This document shows positions 1 to 12,000 of a DNA stretch of 15,818 nt, in pieces. The translations under genes and the position numbers were made by a program. The notes beneath the pieces are model-generated. The model searched no databases and had not been told where the DNA came from. It worked only from the letters and a program-made list of their open reading frames with translations. Source of the DNA: Bacteroidota bacterium (GTDB taxonomy: Bacteria > Bacteroidota > Bacteroidia > UBA7662); NCBI GenBank assembly GCA_016868485.1, contig VGGT01000015.1, forward strand, positions 1 through 15,818, read 5' to 3'. Position 1 is the first letter of the stretch. Each line of letters begins with the position of its first letter.

Positions 1-3000
1 CTTCAATTCGGAATCCAGAAGGCAGACGTGCGCCAGCGAGATTAAAGTCGGCATTGACATCACCCAAACTCAATGCCTCCACATCACGGTCAACATTTGC
101 GCCCTGAATATTCACCAAAGGTTGTTCGGTGATCCAATCACCACGATTAGGACTGAATTGATTGAATACTGCACTTGGTAGGTTCACGCTTCGCTGAATC
201 ACCAATAAAGCATCAGCTGAATTCACAACACCATTACCGTCAACATCCGCGGCTTGTATGGCTATGCCATTCATAAGATTAGGATTAGCTAGGTAGTTAT
301 TAATCAGCTGCGCATCTGCTGAAGTAATACCTCCCGCTGACCTATTAACTGTAGCTCTTAGAGAATAGGTACGATCAGCAAGGAACTGGAATAAGTAAGC
401 GCCATTACTACCAACGTTAATCGAACTCTGAACAACTGAACTGGTATCGAGGCTAATTGCACCCTGCGAAATCCCCGTTCGCGCGACATTTCTATAAACC
501 AATCGTCCTGAAATATTGCTTCCCGACAAATTGGGATCAACCGTTACCAGGACCGAATCCGTGCGACTACAGCCATTAGAACCAGTAGCAGTCAAATAAT
601 ACATCGTTGTGACTGATGGAGTAGCTACAGGATTTAAAATGCCCGTAGCCGATAACCCCGACGAAGGCGTCCATAAAATGCTTACTGGAGATGCTCCCCC
701 TGAAACTGATCCAGTCAATTGGATTGATTGAGTAGGCGCAATGGCAACATTCAGACCTGCATCTACAGTTGGTGAAGGATTCACAATCACTGTAACTGAA
801 CTCGATACTGCACAACCTGATGGATCGGTTACTGTTACGGTATACAAGGTACTTTGCATTGGACTTGCCACAGGATTAGCGACAAAAGCACTGCTCAAGC
901 CCGTAGCAGGTGTCCATTGATAAAGCAAACCTAAGCCACTACCCGTGTAGGTTGTAGACAAAGTAGTGGATGCACCTGAACAAATAATGCGGTTAGAACC
1001 AGCATTGACACGTGGGACAAACACCCTCACCGTGGCCGTGTTCGTACAACCATTAGCATCAGTTCCCGTAACGGTATACACAGTCGTTGTAGCAGGTGTC
1101 GCAACTGGACTCGAAATATTCGCATCACTAAGACCTGTTACAGGAGACCAAACATAACTTATGGCCCCACTAGCCTCTAACAAAGCACCTGCACCGCTAC
1201 CACAATAGGTTACGACGGTATCTGCCAATTGTATAGTCGGCCTTGGATTCACTGTAACAATAACAGTATCCCGGGTGATACAACCAGTAACACTGATACC
1301 CGTAACGATATATGAAGTAGTTATCAACGGACTTGCCACTGGATTTGATACGACTATAGAAGACAATCCCGTTGCAGGAGACCATAGATACTGCACTGCA
1401 CCAGAAGCGGATAAGTTAGTGCTAGAACCAGAACATATAACTGCATCTGAACCTGCAGATACAACGGCCGAAGGGAAGGTATTGACCAAAATCGTATCAG
1501 TAATGGAACATCCAGAGGCGTTAGAAATACGCACCCAATACTGCGTCGAGGCAGTAGTTGGAGTAACTGAAATTGACTGAGTGGTAGCACCAGTACTCCA
1601 TAGATAACTAAGACCAGAACCCGACGAGGCCGTAAGTGTGGTAGACGAACCCTGACAAATAGTCTGATCTGGACCAGCATTGCCAATAGGAAGTGGTAGA
1701 ACTGTAATGAAAGTACTCGAGGTAAATGTGCAGGAAGATGCATCAGTAGCGGTATACGATACCAAATATGTACCAGGACCTACAATCGAGGGGTGAAATA
1801 CTCCACCTGTCACACCAGTGCCACTGAAGACACCTCCCGCAGGAGATCCCTGAAGCGCAACAGCGGGTCCATTCGCACATAAAGAAGGCACAGAAGAAAT
1901 GCTCACTGAATTTTGAGCTATCTGAACACCACCATTACCATAGTAAACAGGTAGCGGTTGGCCAAATGTCGAAACCAACCCAGTAAGACCAGCAGTAGTG
2001 CTGTCCCACGTCAAAACACCTGAAGATTGTGCCGAGAAATTCAAACGGAATAACTCACCTGCACCCATTTGAGAAGGAGTTGCAGATACCCAATTGATGC
2101 TGATCCTGTTGGCACTCAAAACAACAGCTGTCAATCCCGAGACAGAAGAGTGTATGGAAGATATACCCGTAAATGTCATGGCCGATGAATTATACTGCAT
2201 GGCAAGTCCTAATGCGGCTACATCGTTAAAGTTAACTGCTGAAACCGGAATTGACACATTACCAGGAGTACAAATAAACGAACTACCTATTGCAAGACCT
2301 ATCGAAGGTACATTGGGATTAACACCTAACGTCACCTGATTAGAAGTTACTGCGGGGGGACATGCACCGCTTACTTGAACACGATAGCGGTAATTGTTTA
2401 GGCTACTCGTAACGGGATTGATATTCAGCGTTGTCGTGTTTACACCTGAGTATGGGGATTGATTAGAGAGATTAACCCAGACGTTACCCTGACGAACCTG
2501 CCATTGATATGAAACAGCATTGGAGGCCGCAACCGAGAACGACGTACTACCGCCATCCTGTACAACAGCGGACACAGGCTGGTTAGAGATGCTTGGTGAG
2601 GTACCTCCGATTGTAACCGTACCATTTTGATGTTGCAAACGATGAACTAAGCCAGCTGGACTTGCAGTGGCTATGCCAATTGTCGCTGCTGCTGATGGCA
2701 TCCAAGTAATGGGCTGGACTCCGCTTCCCAATGCCTGGAAGGTCAGTCGAACAAGCGTATCGTTCGTTAAAGAAACACCAGATGTTAAGTTACGGACAAT
2801 TCGAATGGTATCACCTGAGGCAATTACACTGGCCTGAGAGAAACCACCGTTGAACGAGAAATTCACCAACTGCAACGCCGCCGAATTGTAATTCAACGTC
2901 AAACTAAGTCTACCCACATTAGTGAAATTAGATACCAAAACAGGAACAACAACGGTCTGAGATGGACAAACAGATACACCAGGAACACTCACCTGAATGG

Positions 3001-6000
3001 CGGCAGATTGAGGGAAGAGCACTAAAGTTGCAGCAGATGATTCAATGACACCTTGACAGCCACGCACCAATACCCGATACTGCTGATTGTTCATAGATGC
3101 TGTGGTTGTCACTTGCAAACTGGATGATTGTGCCCCAGCATACGTACTGCTGTTCGTGACATTAGTCCAACTGCCAACTCCTGAACGAACTTGCCATTGA
3201 TACCAAAGCGCATCAGAAACAGCAACGCTAAAGATTGCAACATCACCAACGCCCACATAAGACATCGTCGGCTGAATCGAAATAACTGCTGGAGCTGGCA
3301 TTACAATGAGGTGAAGGGTCACGATACTGTCGCAACCAACTGCATTTGTTAAAGTAACTGTATAAACACCTGTACTTCCAAAGCTCTGAGAACCAACAAC
3401 AGCACTAGAACCCGAGCACAAAGTGTCATACAATGTAGTTGAACTTGGCTGATTCACAGTCAGATTCAAAGTAATGACACTATCACATCCCGCTGCATTA
3501 GATATAACGGCGGTATACGTACCCGTAGCACCAAATGATTGGTTGCCGATTGTAACCACTCCTGGCGCACAAACCGAGCGGCTGATGCTGCTTGAAGTAG
3601 GTTGATTAACTGTCAAATTGAGTGTAACAACGCTATCACAGCCAACAGAATTGGTCAGTGTGGCCGTGTAAGTACCCGAGCTGCTGTAACTCTGTCCATT
3701 GAATGAATAGGAATTCGGAGCGCAAATCGATTGATTTAATGTCGATGCACTTGGCTGTTTCACGATCAGATTTAAGGTAATGACACTATCACATCCCAGG
3801 TAGTTCCTCAAAACCTTGGTGTACGTACCGCTGCTCGAATATGTTTGCCCAAAGAAAGAGTAGGTCGCCGGTGCACATACAGCAGCACTTACAGACGAGG
3901 CGCTTGAAGGCAAGCCCGTTACACTTCCATTAGTGTATGTTAATGCCCCCACAACATTACCAGAAATATCCGCTAACTCAACAATCTGATCATCCCAAAT
4001 AAGACTGGAATTACCCGCACCAATCTTACGGAAACGTAAATCCACCATTTGACCGTTCAAATTAGCAGGAGTAAGATTGTACCAGCTGAAGAATAATGTA
4101 CCACCAGGCGATGGGGCGTTAGTGATCAGATTAGAAGCCACCTGTGCGTTGGTATTGACACGTCCAATAAATTGCAGCACCTGAGCATCATAATTCAAAG
4201 CAAGTGAAATCGCCCCAAGATTTGATGCATTCGTAATCGATACGCTAACCGTAATGGTATCACCCGTACAACCTGTAGCAGACGTGATTCCCAGATTAGG
4301 AATTACGATACTCAAACTACGTGTTGCAGAGAAGACTTCGCATCCTCCTGCACCTACAACCTTCAATCGATAAACATAACCACTCATTCCAGCGGTAATG
4401 CCCGAAATGCTCAATTGTGATGTTGTGGCACCACTATATCCAGAACCATTTGACACATTGCTGAAACTCGTCCCGCCATCGGTGCTCACTTGCCACTGCA
4501 ACGAAACACCTCCTTGTACGCTTGTAGACAGAGAAACATTTCCGCCTACGTAAACACTTGTGTTACCATTGACAGCACCCACAACAGGCAGTGGATTCAC
4601 GGTCAAGTTTAGGGTAACAACGCTATCACAGCCTACAGAATTTGTCAGTGTGGCCGTGTAAGTGCCCGAGCTGGTGTAAGTCTGTCCATTGAATGAGTAG
4701 GAATTCGGAGCACAAATCGATTGATTTATTGTCGATACACTTGGCTGATTCACGATCAGATTCAGAGTAACAAGACTATCACAACCCAAAGCATTCGTCA
4801 GCGTAGCTGAATATGTTCCTGATGTACTGTAATTCTGACCATTGAATGAATAAACACTCGGTGCGCAAATGGTTTGATTAATTGTAGAAGCGCTGGGCTG
4901 ATTCACAGTCAGATTCAAAGTAACCACACTATCACAACCAGCGGCATTCGAAAGTGTATAGCTGTATACACCAGATGAATTGTAAACAGAACCAAAGAAG
5001 TTATAAGTTGCAGGCGAACAAACCGTAACATTTAAACTAGATAAACTTGGCGAACTAGTTGATATATTACCATTGTTATAAGCAACGCCACCGATTACAC
5101 CAGCATTTGAATCTGCTATCTCACTGAAATTTAAATCCCAACTCAAGGAAGACGTTGCCGCACCTGTAACCCGGAAACGAGCATTAAACAACAAGCCATT
5201 AATGTTTACTGGATTAAGGTCATACCAACTCAATAAAAGACTACCACCTGGCTGAGGAGCGTTTATAATCGCACTATTAGCGATAGAAGAGTTAACGTTA
5301 CTCACACCAACAAACTCCAACTGCGAAGCATTATATCCAAGACCTAATGTTAAGGCACCCAATCCATATCCATTTTGAAGCGTGATGGGTATGGTCAACG
5401 TGTCACCAATACAGCCATTTGAACTACCTACGGATACAATCGGAGCAGGCAAAATAACCGAAAGCAAGACTGATCCCGAAGCACGTGAGCATGAAGCGCC
5501 AGAGGAAGCAACAATACGGTAGCGCAAACCCTGCATAGAAACTTGAACACCAATGATTGATAGACTGCTCGTGGCGGTTCCCGAGTAAACTGCATCATCA
5601 ACCAGATCATTCCAAATCAAACCATTTGTACTCACTTGCCACCTTAAGGATGAAGCATTATTAACCGATGCTGTAAGGGTGGTATTGCCGTTTAAAGAAA
5701 CACTCGTATTTCCCGAAATTGAGCCATTAAATGTTGGTATGGCCAATGAAGATATGTTGCCATTGCTGTAGGTCGTATTCAAAATCACGTCACCGGAAGA
5801 TAAAGCCAATTCACTTTGAACTGTAACCCATGACAATGAAGACGTGCCAGTACCTAAGGCTACAAACTTTGCAAAGAACAAATTACCAAACGATGAAATA
5901 GGATTAACATCATACCAGGCAAAATACAAGGTACCCCCTGGCGCTGGCTCATTAGCAATAAATGTGGAACCAAATTGAGGTATGGCTTGAGTTACGCCAA

Positions 6001-9000
6001 CGAAATCAAACAAGGAGCTATTGTAATTCAGAACTAATGACAGCGCAGCAAGATCTGGTGCATTGTTTATACCTATCGGCACCAAAATGGTGTCTCCAAC
6101 ACAAGCAGAGGCACTGCCTGCGAATACAACTGGACCACCAGGTGCTAACGAAACATTCAATGTAACCGGAGCTGAAAAACTAACACATCCCAATGGCGAT
6201 GTCGCGGCGATTCGATAACTTAACCCATTAAGTGATAATGAATTTGCATTAATTCCCAATGACATAGTTAAAACACCCGAATAAACCGCGGAAGCATTTA
6301 CGTTAGACCACGTTAAACCATCCGAACTCACTTGCCAACGCAAGGAACTGAATCCAGAAACGGTAGCACTTAAGGTTGTAGATTGGCCAAGGAACAACGT
6401 GCTGTTGCCAGTAATCGTGCCGATTGAAGCTTGTTGGACGGTAACCCCACCCGATGCATAGGTCACTCCAGAAATTAAACCACCTGCCGGGTTGTTCAAC
6501 TGAGAAGCTACTTGGTTCCATGATAATGTTCCGCCATTAGAGGACAAAACGTTGAATTGCAAATTCAGTAGTGAACCATTCAGGTTCAGTGGCAAAGATG
6601 TCGACCAAGATATGGTCAAGGTGTCGCCTGTGGCAGTAACCGAAGCATTTGATCCAGCAAGATTAGCATTCAAGCCAGAGAATCCCGTATATGACAATTG
6701 AGCAGGATTGTAAAGTACTTTCAAGGATGCTGAACTAACCGCGAATGCATTGGAGAGATTTAAAGGAATACTAACCGAGCCGCCTTGACAGCCCAAAACA
6801 TTACTTATACCAGCTACAATAGCCAATGGCTCAGAAAGAACCGATAACGTGGCAATACCACTAGTAGAAGAACAACCTCCTGATAACGAAGCAACAACAC
6901 GATAACTATATCCATTCAATCCATTTGAGATGGAGGCGATGTTCAACTGCGTTGAGTTTACACCAGCATAGGTAGCATCATTTACCAAATTAGTCCATTG
7001 ACCATTGCCCGTGTTTACCTGCCATTGAAGAGCAGGTGAACCATTCGCCAAAGCAAACAACTGCACAGAACCACCTACGCCAACAGACGTATTCCCATAT
7101 ACACCATTACCAACAAATGAAGGAACAGGTAGCGAATTTACGGCACCATTCGTATAGGTTAGCGCCCCTACTACATTCCCTTCAATATCAGCCAACTCAA
7201 CCACCGATTGATCCCATACCAAAGAAGAACCTGTGCTGTTCAACATTCTGAATCGAAGGTTCATCAATTGACCATTGATATTGGCAGGAATTAAGTTATA
7301 CCAACTTACAATTACAGTTCCCCCAGGTGTTGGCGCATTAATAATTACATTGGATGCAATTGCGCTGTTCACATTGTTGAACCCTACAAACTGTACAGCA
7401 GCAGCATCATAATTCAAAGCCATAGAAATCGCTCCTAGATTCAATCCGTCTGTAATGGACACAGAGACTTGAACCGTATCACCAGAACATGCAGATGCGG
7501 ATGTAATACCCACATTCGGAATCAACACATTCAAGGCAACCGATGATGAAATGGTCTGACATCCACCAGTACCCGTAACAACTAATCTATATCTATAATC
7601 ATCAAAAGCAGTAACAATAGAACTAATCGTTAACTCATTAGTCGTTACGCCAGAGTAGTTTGATGAGTTACTAACATTGGTCCAAGTATTTCCACCATCC
7701 ACGCTCACCTGCCATTGTTGTGAAACAGCACCCGTTAAGACAGACTTCAATCGAGTAACACCACCCACAAATACTTGCGTATTACCCGTCACAGGACCAG
7801 CAACTGGGCCAGTCGCGGTAACCACGCCACTCGTGTAGGTAACACCACTATAAGGAGTAGCCATTCCGTTGGCAATCTCACTCGCAGACGCGTTTACACT
7901 AATTGATGCATTGCCAGCTGACAAAACATTGAAGTTTAAATTCAACAGATTTCCAGAAGGCGTTACAGCTGGATAGCCAAACCAACTTATGTAAATATTG
8001 CCATTGGCAGCGTTCACCGTTAAGTTAGAATCATTAATTACACCCAGCGCACTGTTGAAACCAGTGTAACTCAAAACCGACGCATTATAGGGCATGGTTA
8101 AAGAAATTGCTCCAACCGGACAACTACTGTTGATCGAAACAGGAACACTTACTGAACTACCAACGCATCCAGCCGCATTTCCAACGGCAACAGATGGAGC
8201 CGGTTGGACTGTTAAGGAGCCATTGGTATAGGTTACATTGGTGAACACATTTGCAGATGAATCGGCTAATTCATTAAACGAAAGATCCCAACTAACCGGT
8301 GAGGAAACACCTGTTGCAAGCGGACGGAACCTCAAATTGAACAAAAGTCCGTTAACTTGAGCAGGATTTACATCGTACCAACTGACTAGAACCGATCCGC
8401 CTGGAGCAGGTGAATTGATCAGCATAGAAGAGGCTACTGAAGAAGAAACATTCGTGGTCCCAACAAATTCAAATTGAGACGCATTGTAATTCAATCCTAA
8501 GGTAATTGCACCCAAATTATATCCGTTCAGAAGAGTCACAGGTATGACCAATGTATCTGTAGAACAACCTGTAGCATTGGCAAGCAATACGATCGGATCG
8601 GGAACATTAATGGACAAGGTAACAGCAGCGCTGTACCGACTACAACCTAACGCATTTTGTGCAGATAGCCTGTAACGAAGACCATTCATGGTCAGGGAAG
8701 CATTGGAAATGCTCAGTTGGGCAGTAGCCGTACCGGAATAATTAGGGCCATCTACAATATTTGACCATTGAATACCATCGGTACTTGATTGCCATTGCAA
8801 CACAGTTGCACCATTAACAACAGCACTCAAGGTTGTAGAACCAAACAACGGTATAGATAAAAGGCCTGTAACACCTCCTGTAAATGAAGGCGCAACATCA
8901 GAAGAAACATTACCGTTGCTGTAGGTAGTGTTCAGTATGACATCGCCTGTGGATGAGGCAAGCTCACTCTGCGTAGTATTCCAGCTAAGCGCTGAGCTAC

Positions 9001-12000
9001 CAACAGAAAGAGGAACAAAACGAGCATTGAACAAATTGCCATTGGCAAAAATCGGATTTACATCATACCAAGCGAAATAAACCGTGCCTCCCGGTAATGG
9101 CTCATTCACAATAAATGTAGAACCAAATTGAGGAATCGCCTGATCGATACCCACAAATCGAAACATCTGATTATCGTAGTTAAGTACCAACGACACTGCA
9201 GCAATATCAGGTCCATTCATGATACCCACTGGCACTGAAATTGTATCTCCTAAACATCCAGAAGCAGAACCCATAAACACTTGAGGTCCACCTGGTGCCA
9301 AAGTAACTGTAAGGGTAACAGGTGATGAATTGTAAACACAGCCCAATGGACTTACAGCGGATAATCTAAATTGTGTATTGTTTAGTGCAAGTCCTGCATT
9401 CGTTATGGTTAATGTTTGAGTAATTACGCCTCCATAGGTAGAAGAGAAATTAAGATCGGTCCAAGTCGTACCATTTGTGCTGGACTGCCAACGTAAACTC
9501 GAGAATCCTGATGCGGAAGCCGTTAAACTCGTAGCCTGTCCAATATACAATGAGGTGTTTCCAGAAATACTTCCAAAACTCACCACCTGAACACCTACAT
9601 TACCATTTCCATAAGCAATACCAGTTAGCGAACTACCGAGTGGACCATTGATTTGTGAACCAGCTGTATACCAACTGAAAGAGGAACCGCTTATGGAATT
9701 AACCGTAAACTGTAGTTGAGCTAATACCCCGTTGAGATTCAAAGGTAAAGTTGATGACCAATTGATAGAAATTGTATCTCCAGAAGCCGTTACATTGAAT
9801 CCAGAAGAAGTCAAATCAGACAATACGTTATTGTAGCTGTTGTACGTCAGCGCGGAAGAGTTGAACAGCAGTTTAATAGTTCCTGAGGTAACCGCAAATG
9901 CATTAGAGATACTGACTGGAATACTCACATTGCCTCCTTGACAGGTCAAGGCACTTCCTGCGGACAGACCCGCAACAAGAGGCTCAGACAATACAGTCAA
10001 AGTAGCCGTACCACTTACAGCGGAACATCCACCGGTCTCGTTAGCCAAAACACGATATGTTGCGCCATTGAGTGTATTCGGTACACTTGAAATAACCAAC
10101 TCATTTGAAGTTACACCATTATATGTGGCGTCATTGGCCAAATTAGACCAGGAATTGCTTCCATTATTGATTTGCCATTGCAGATTTGAAGTAGAAGAAA
10201 CCAAAGCAGCCAAGCGAACAGTTCCACCCACTCCAACACTTGTATTGCCGTAAACACCATTCCCTGTAAAGGAAGGTGTTGCCAAACCTACTACAGCACC
10301 ATTAGTGTACGACACTGCACCCACCACAGTTCCTTCTATATCAGCGAGTTCAACTACTGATTGATCCCAATTCAAATCCGATCCCGCACCAGTTAGCATA
10401 CGGAAACGGAAATTAACCACCGAGCCATTTATGCTGGCTGGAATCAGATTATACCAACTTACATATACAACTCCACCAGGAGCAGGTGCGTTGATAATAG
10501 TGTTTGAAGCAATTTGACTATTAACACTATTGAAACCAATGAATTGTACAGCCGAAGCATTATAATTCAATGCCAATGAAATAGCACCTAAGTTCGGCGC
10601 ATCGCTGAGTGAGACAGCTACCTGAACAGTATCACCTGAACATCCGGAACCCGAGCTAATGCTCAAATTCGGGATCAAAACATTGAGTATTACTGGGGAA
10701 GAGATGGTTTGGCAACCACCTGCGCCTGTAACCAGCAAACGATAACGATAATCGTCGAGTGAAGAAACGATACCACTAATGGTTAACTGATTGGTTGTAG
10801 ATCCAGTGTAATTTCCACCATTCGATACATTCGACCAACTAGTGCCTCCATCTGTACTCAACTGCCACTGTTGCGAAACTGCTCCCTGCAGGACAGAAGT
10901 AAAGCGTGTTGTACCTCCAACAAAAACTTGGGTGTTGCCCGTGATGATACCGGCAACAGGGCCCGTTGCCACAACAGAACCTGAGGTATATGAAACACCT
11001 GCATAAGCCACACCCATACCATTGGCAATTTCACTACCCGATGAATTTACTGAAATGGCGGATGTCCCTGAATTGAGCAATTCAAAGTTCATATTCAAAA
11101 GTGCCCCTGATGGAAGAGCCGCAGGATACCCAAACCAACTAATGAATATAGATCCATTTGAAGCGTTGACTGTTAGGTTGGAATCATTAACAACTGAACT
11201 AGCCCCTGAATAACCAGTGAAATTCAAAAGCGATGCGTTGTACGGGATCGCCAAAGAGATGGCGCCCACTGGGCAAGCGCTAGTCAAATTTACAGGCACA
11301 GATACAACGCTTCCTACACAACCCGATGCCGAACCTACGGCCACAATTGGAGCAGAATGTGATGCTAATGAAGAGTTCGTGTACGTGACGCCACTAATTA
11401 CAACGGCAGCAGAGTCAGCCAATTCACTAAAAGCAACATCCCAATTTAGTGGAGCACTCACTCCAGATGACAAGACCCTGAACCGCATGTTGAATAGCAG
11501 TCCATTTACAGTCACAGAATTTACATCATACCAACTCACCAAAACCGCACCACCTGGAGCTGGAGCATTAATCAAGAAATTAGGTGCAACTGATGCATTA
11601 ACATTTGAAGAACCTACATACTCGAATTGAGCCGCATCATAGTTGATTCCAAGCGTAATGGCACCTAAATTAAAGCCGTACGCTAAATTCACACCAACCG
11701 AGATTGTATCACCAACGCAACCAATAGAAGGCGCAAAAGATAAAGCAGGTGGTGGAACATTAACAATTAAGGTCGCCGATCCGCTTGTTGCAAAACAGCC
11801 TCCAGTAATCGAGGCTATATAACGGTATGAGTATCCATTGAAGGAAGTCGGTATGTTAGAGATAGTCAAAGATGATGTTGCAACACCCGAGTAAGTCGCA
11901 TCATTTGAAAGATTAACCCATCCACTACCTGTATTTAACTGCCACTGATAAGTACTAGCAGGAGCATTCGTTTGTGCAGTCAATACAGTTGATGAACCAA

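Noticed and set aside
1354..1743. 129-codon minus-strand frame rich in Leu, Val and Arg
   Set aside because: It is out of frame with the PKD-like repeats that occupy the same DNA. The Leu/Arg-rich, domain-free translation is a shadow of those repeats.
3302..5059. Regular about 153-base repeats that might suggest a CRISPR array or satellite DNA
   Set aside because: The period is a multiple of three, the units are coding in one frame with conserved Cys and GCDS motifs, and there are no short identical repeats with unique spacers.
9590..9991. CohE as a non-cohesin domain because it lacks ELAD and the WYD strand
   Set aside because: It keeps the Cys start, the V.IPV strand, a LLFNSSALTY-type sheet strand, an ISINWS strand, an LQFTV strand and a Y.NG.V end in the right order and length, so a divergent cohesin is the better call.
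11217..11630. 137-codon open frame on the plus strand
   Set aside because: It lies antisense to cohesins C3 and B3, which are in the continuous minus-strand frame. Its translation has no recognisable domain. Similar plus-strand frames occur at the matching place in other repeats (such as 13017-13370), as expected for shadows of repeated coding sequence.
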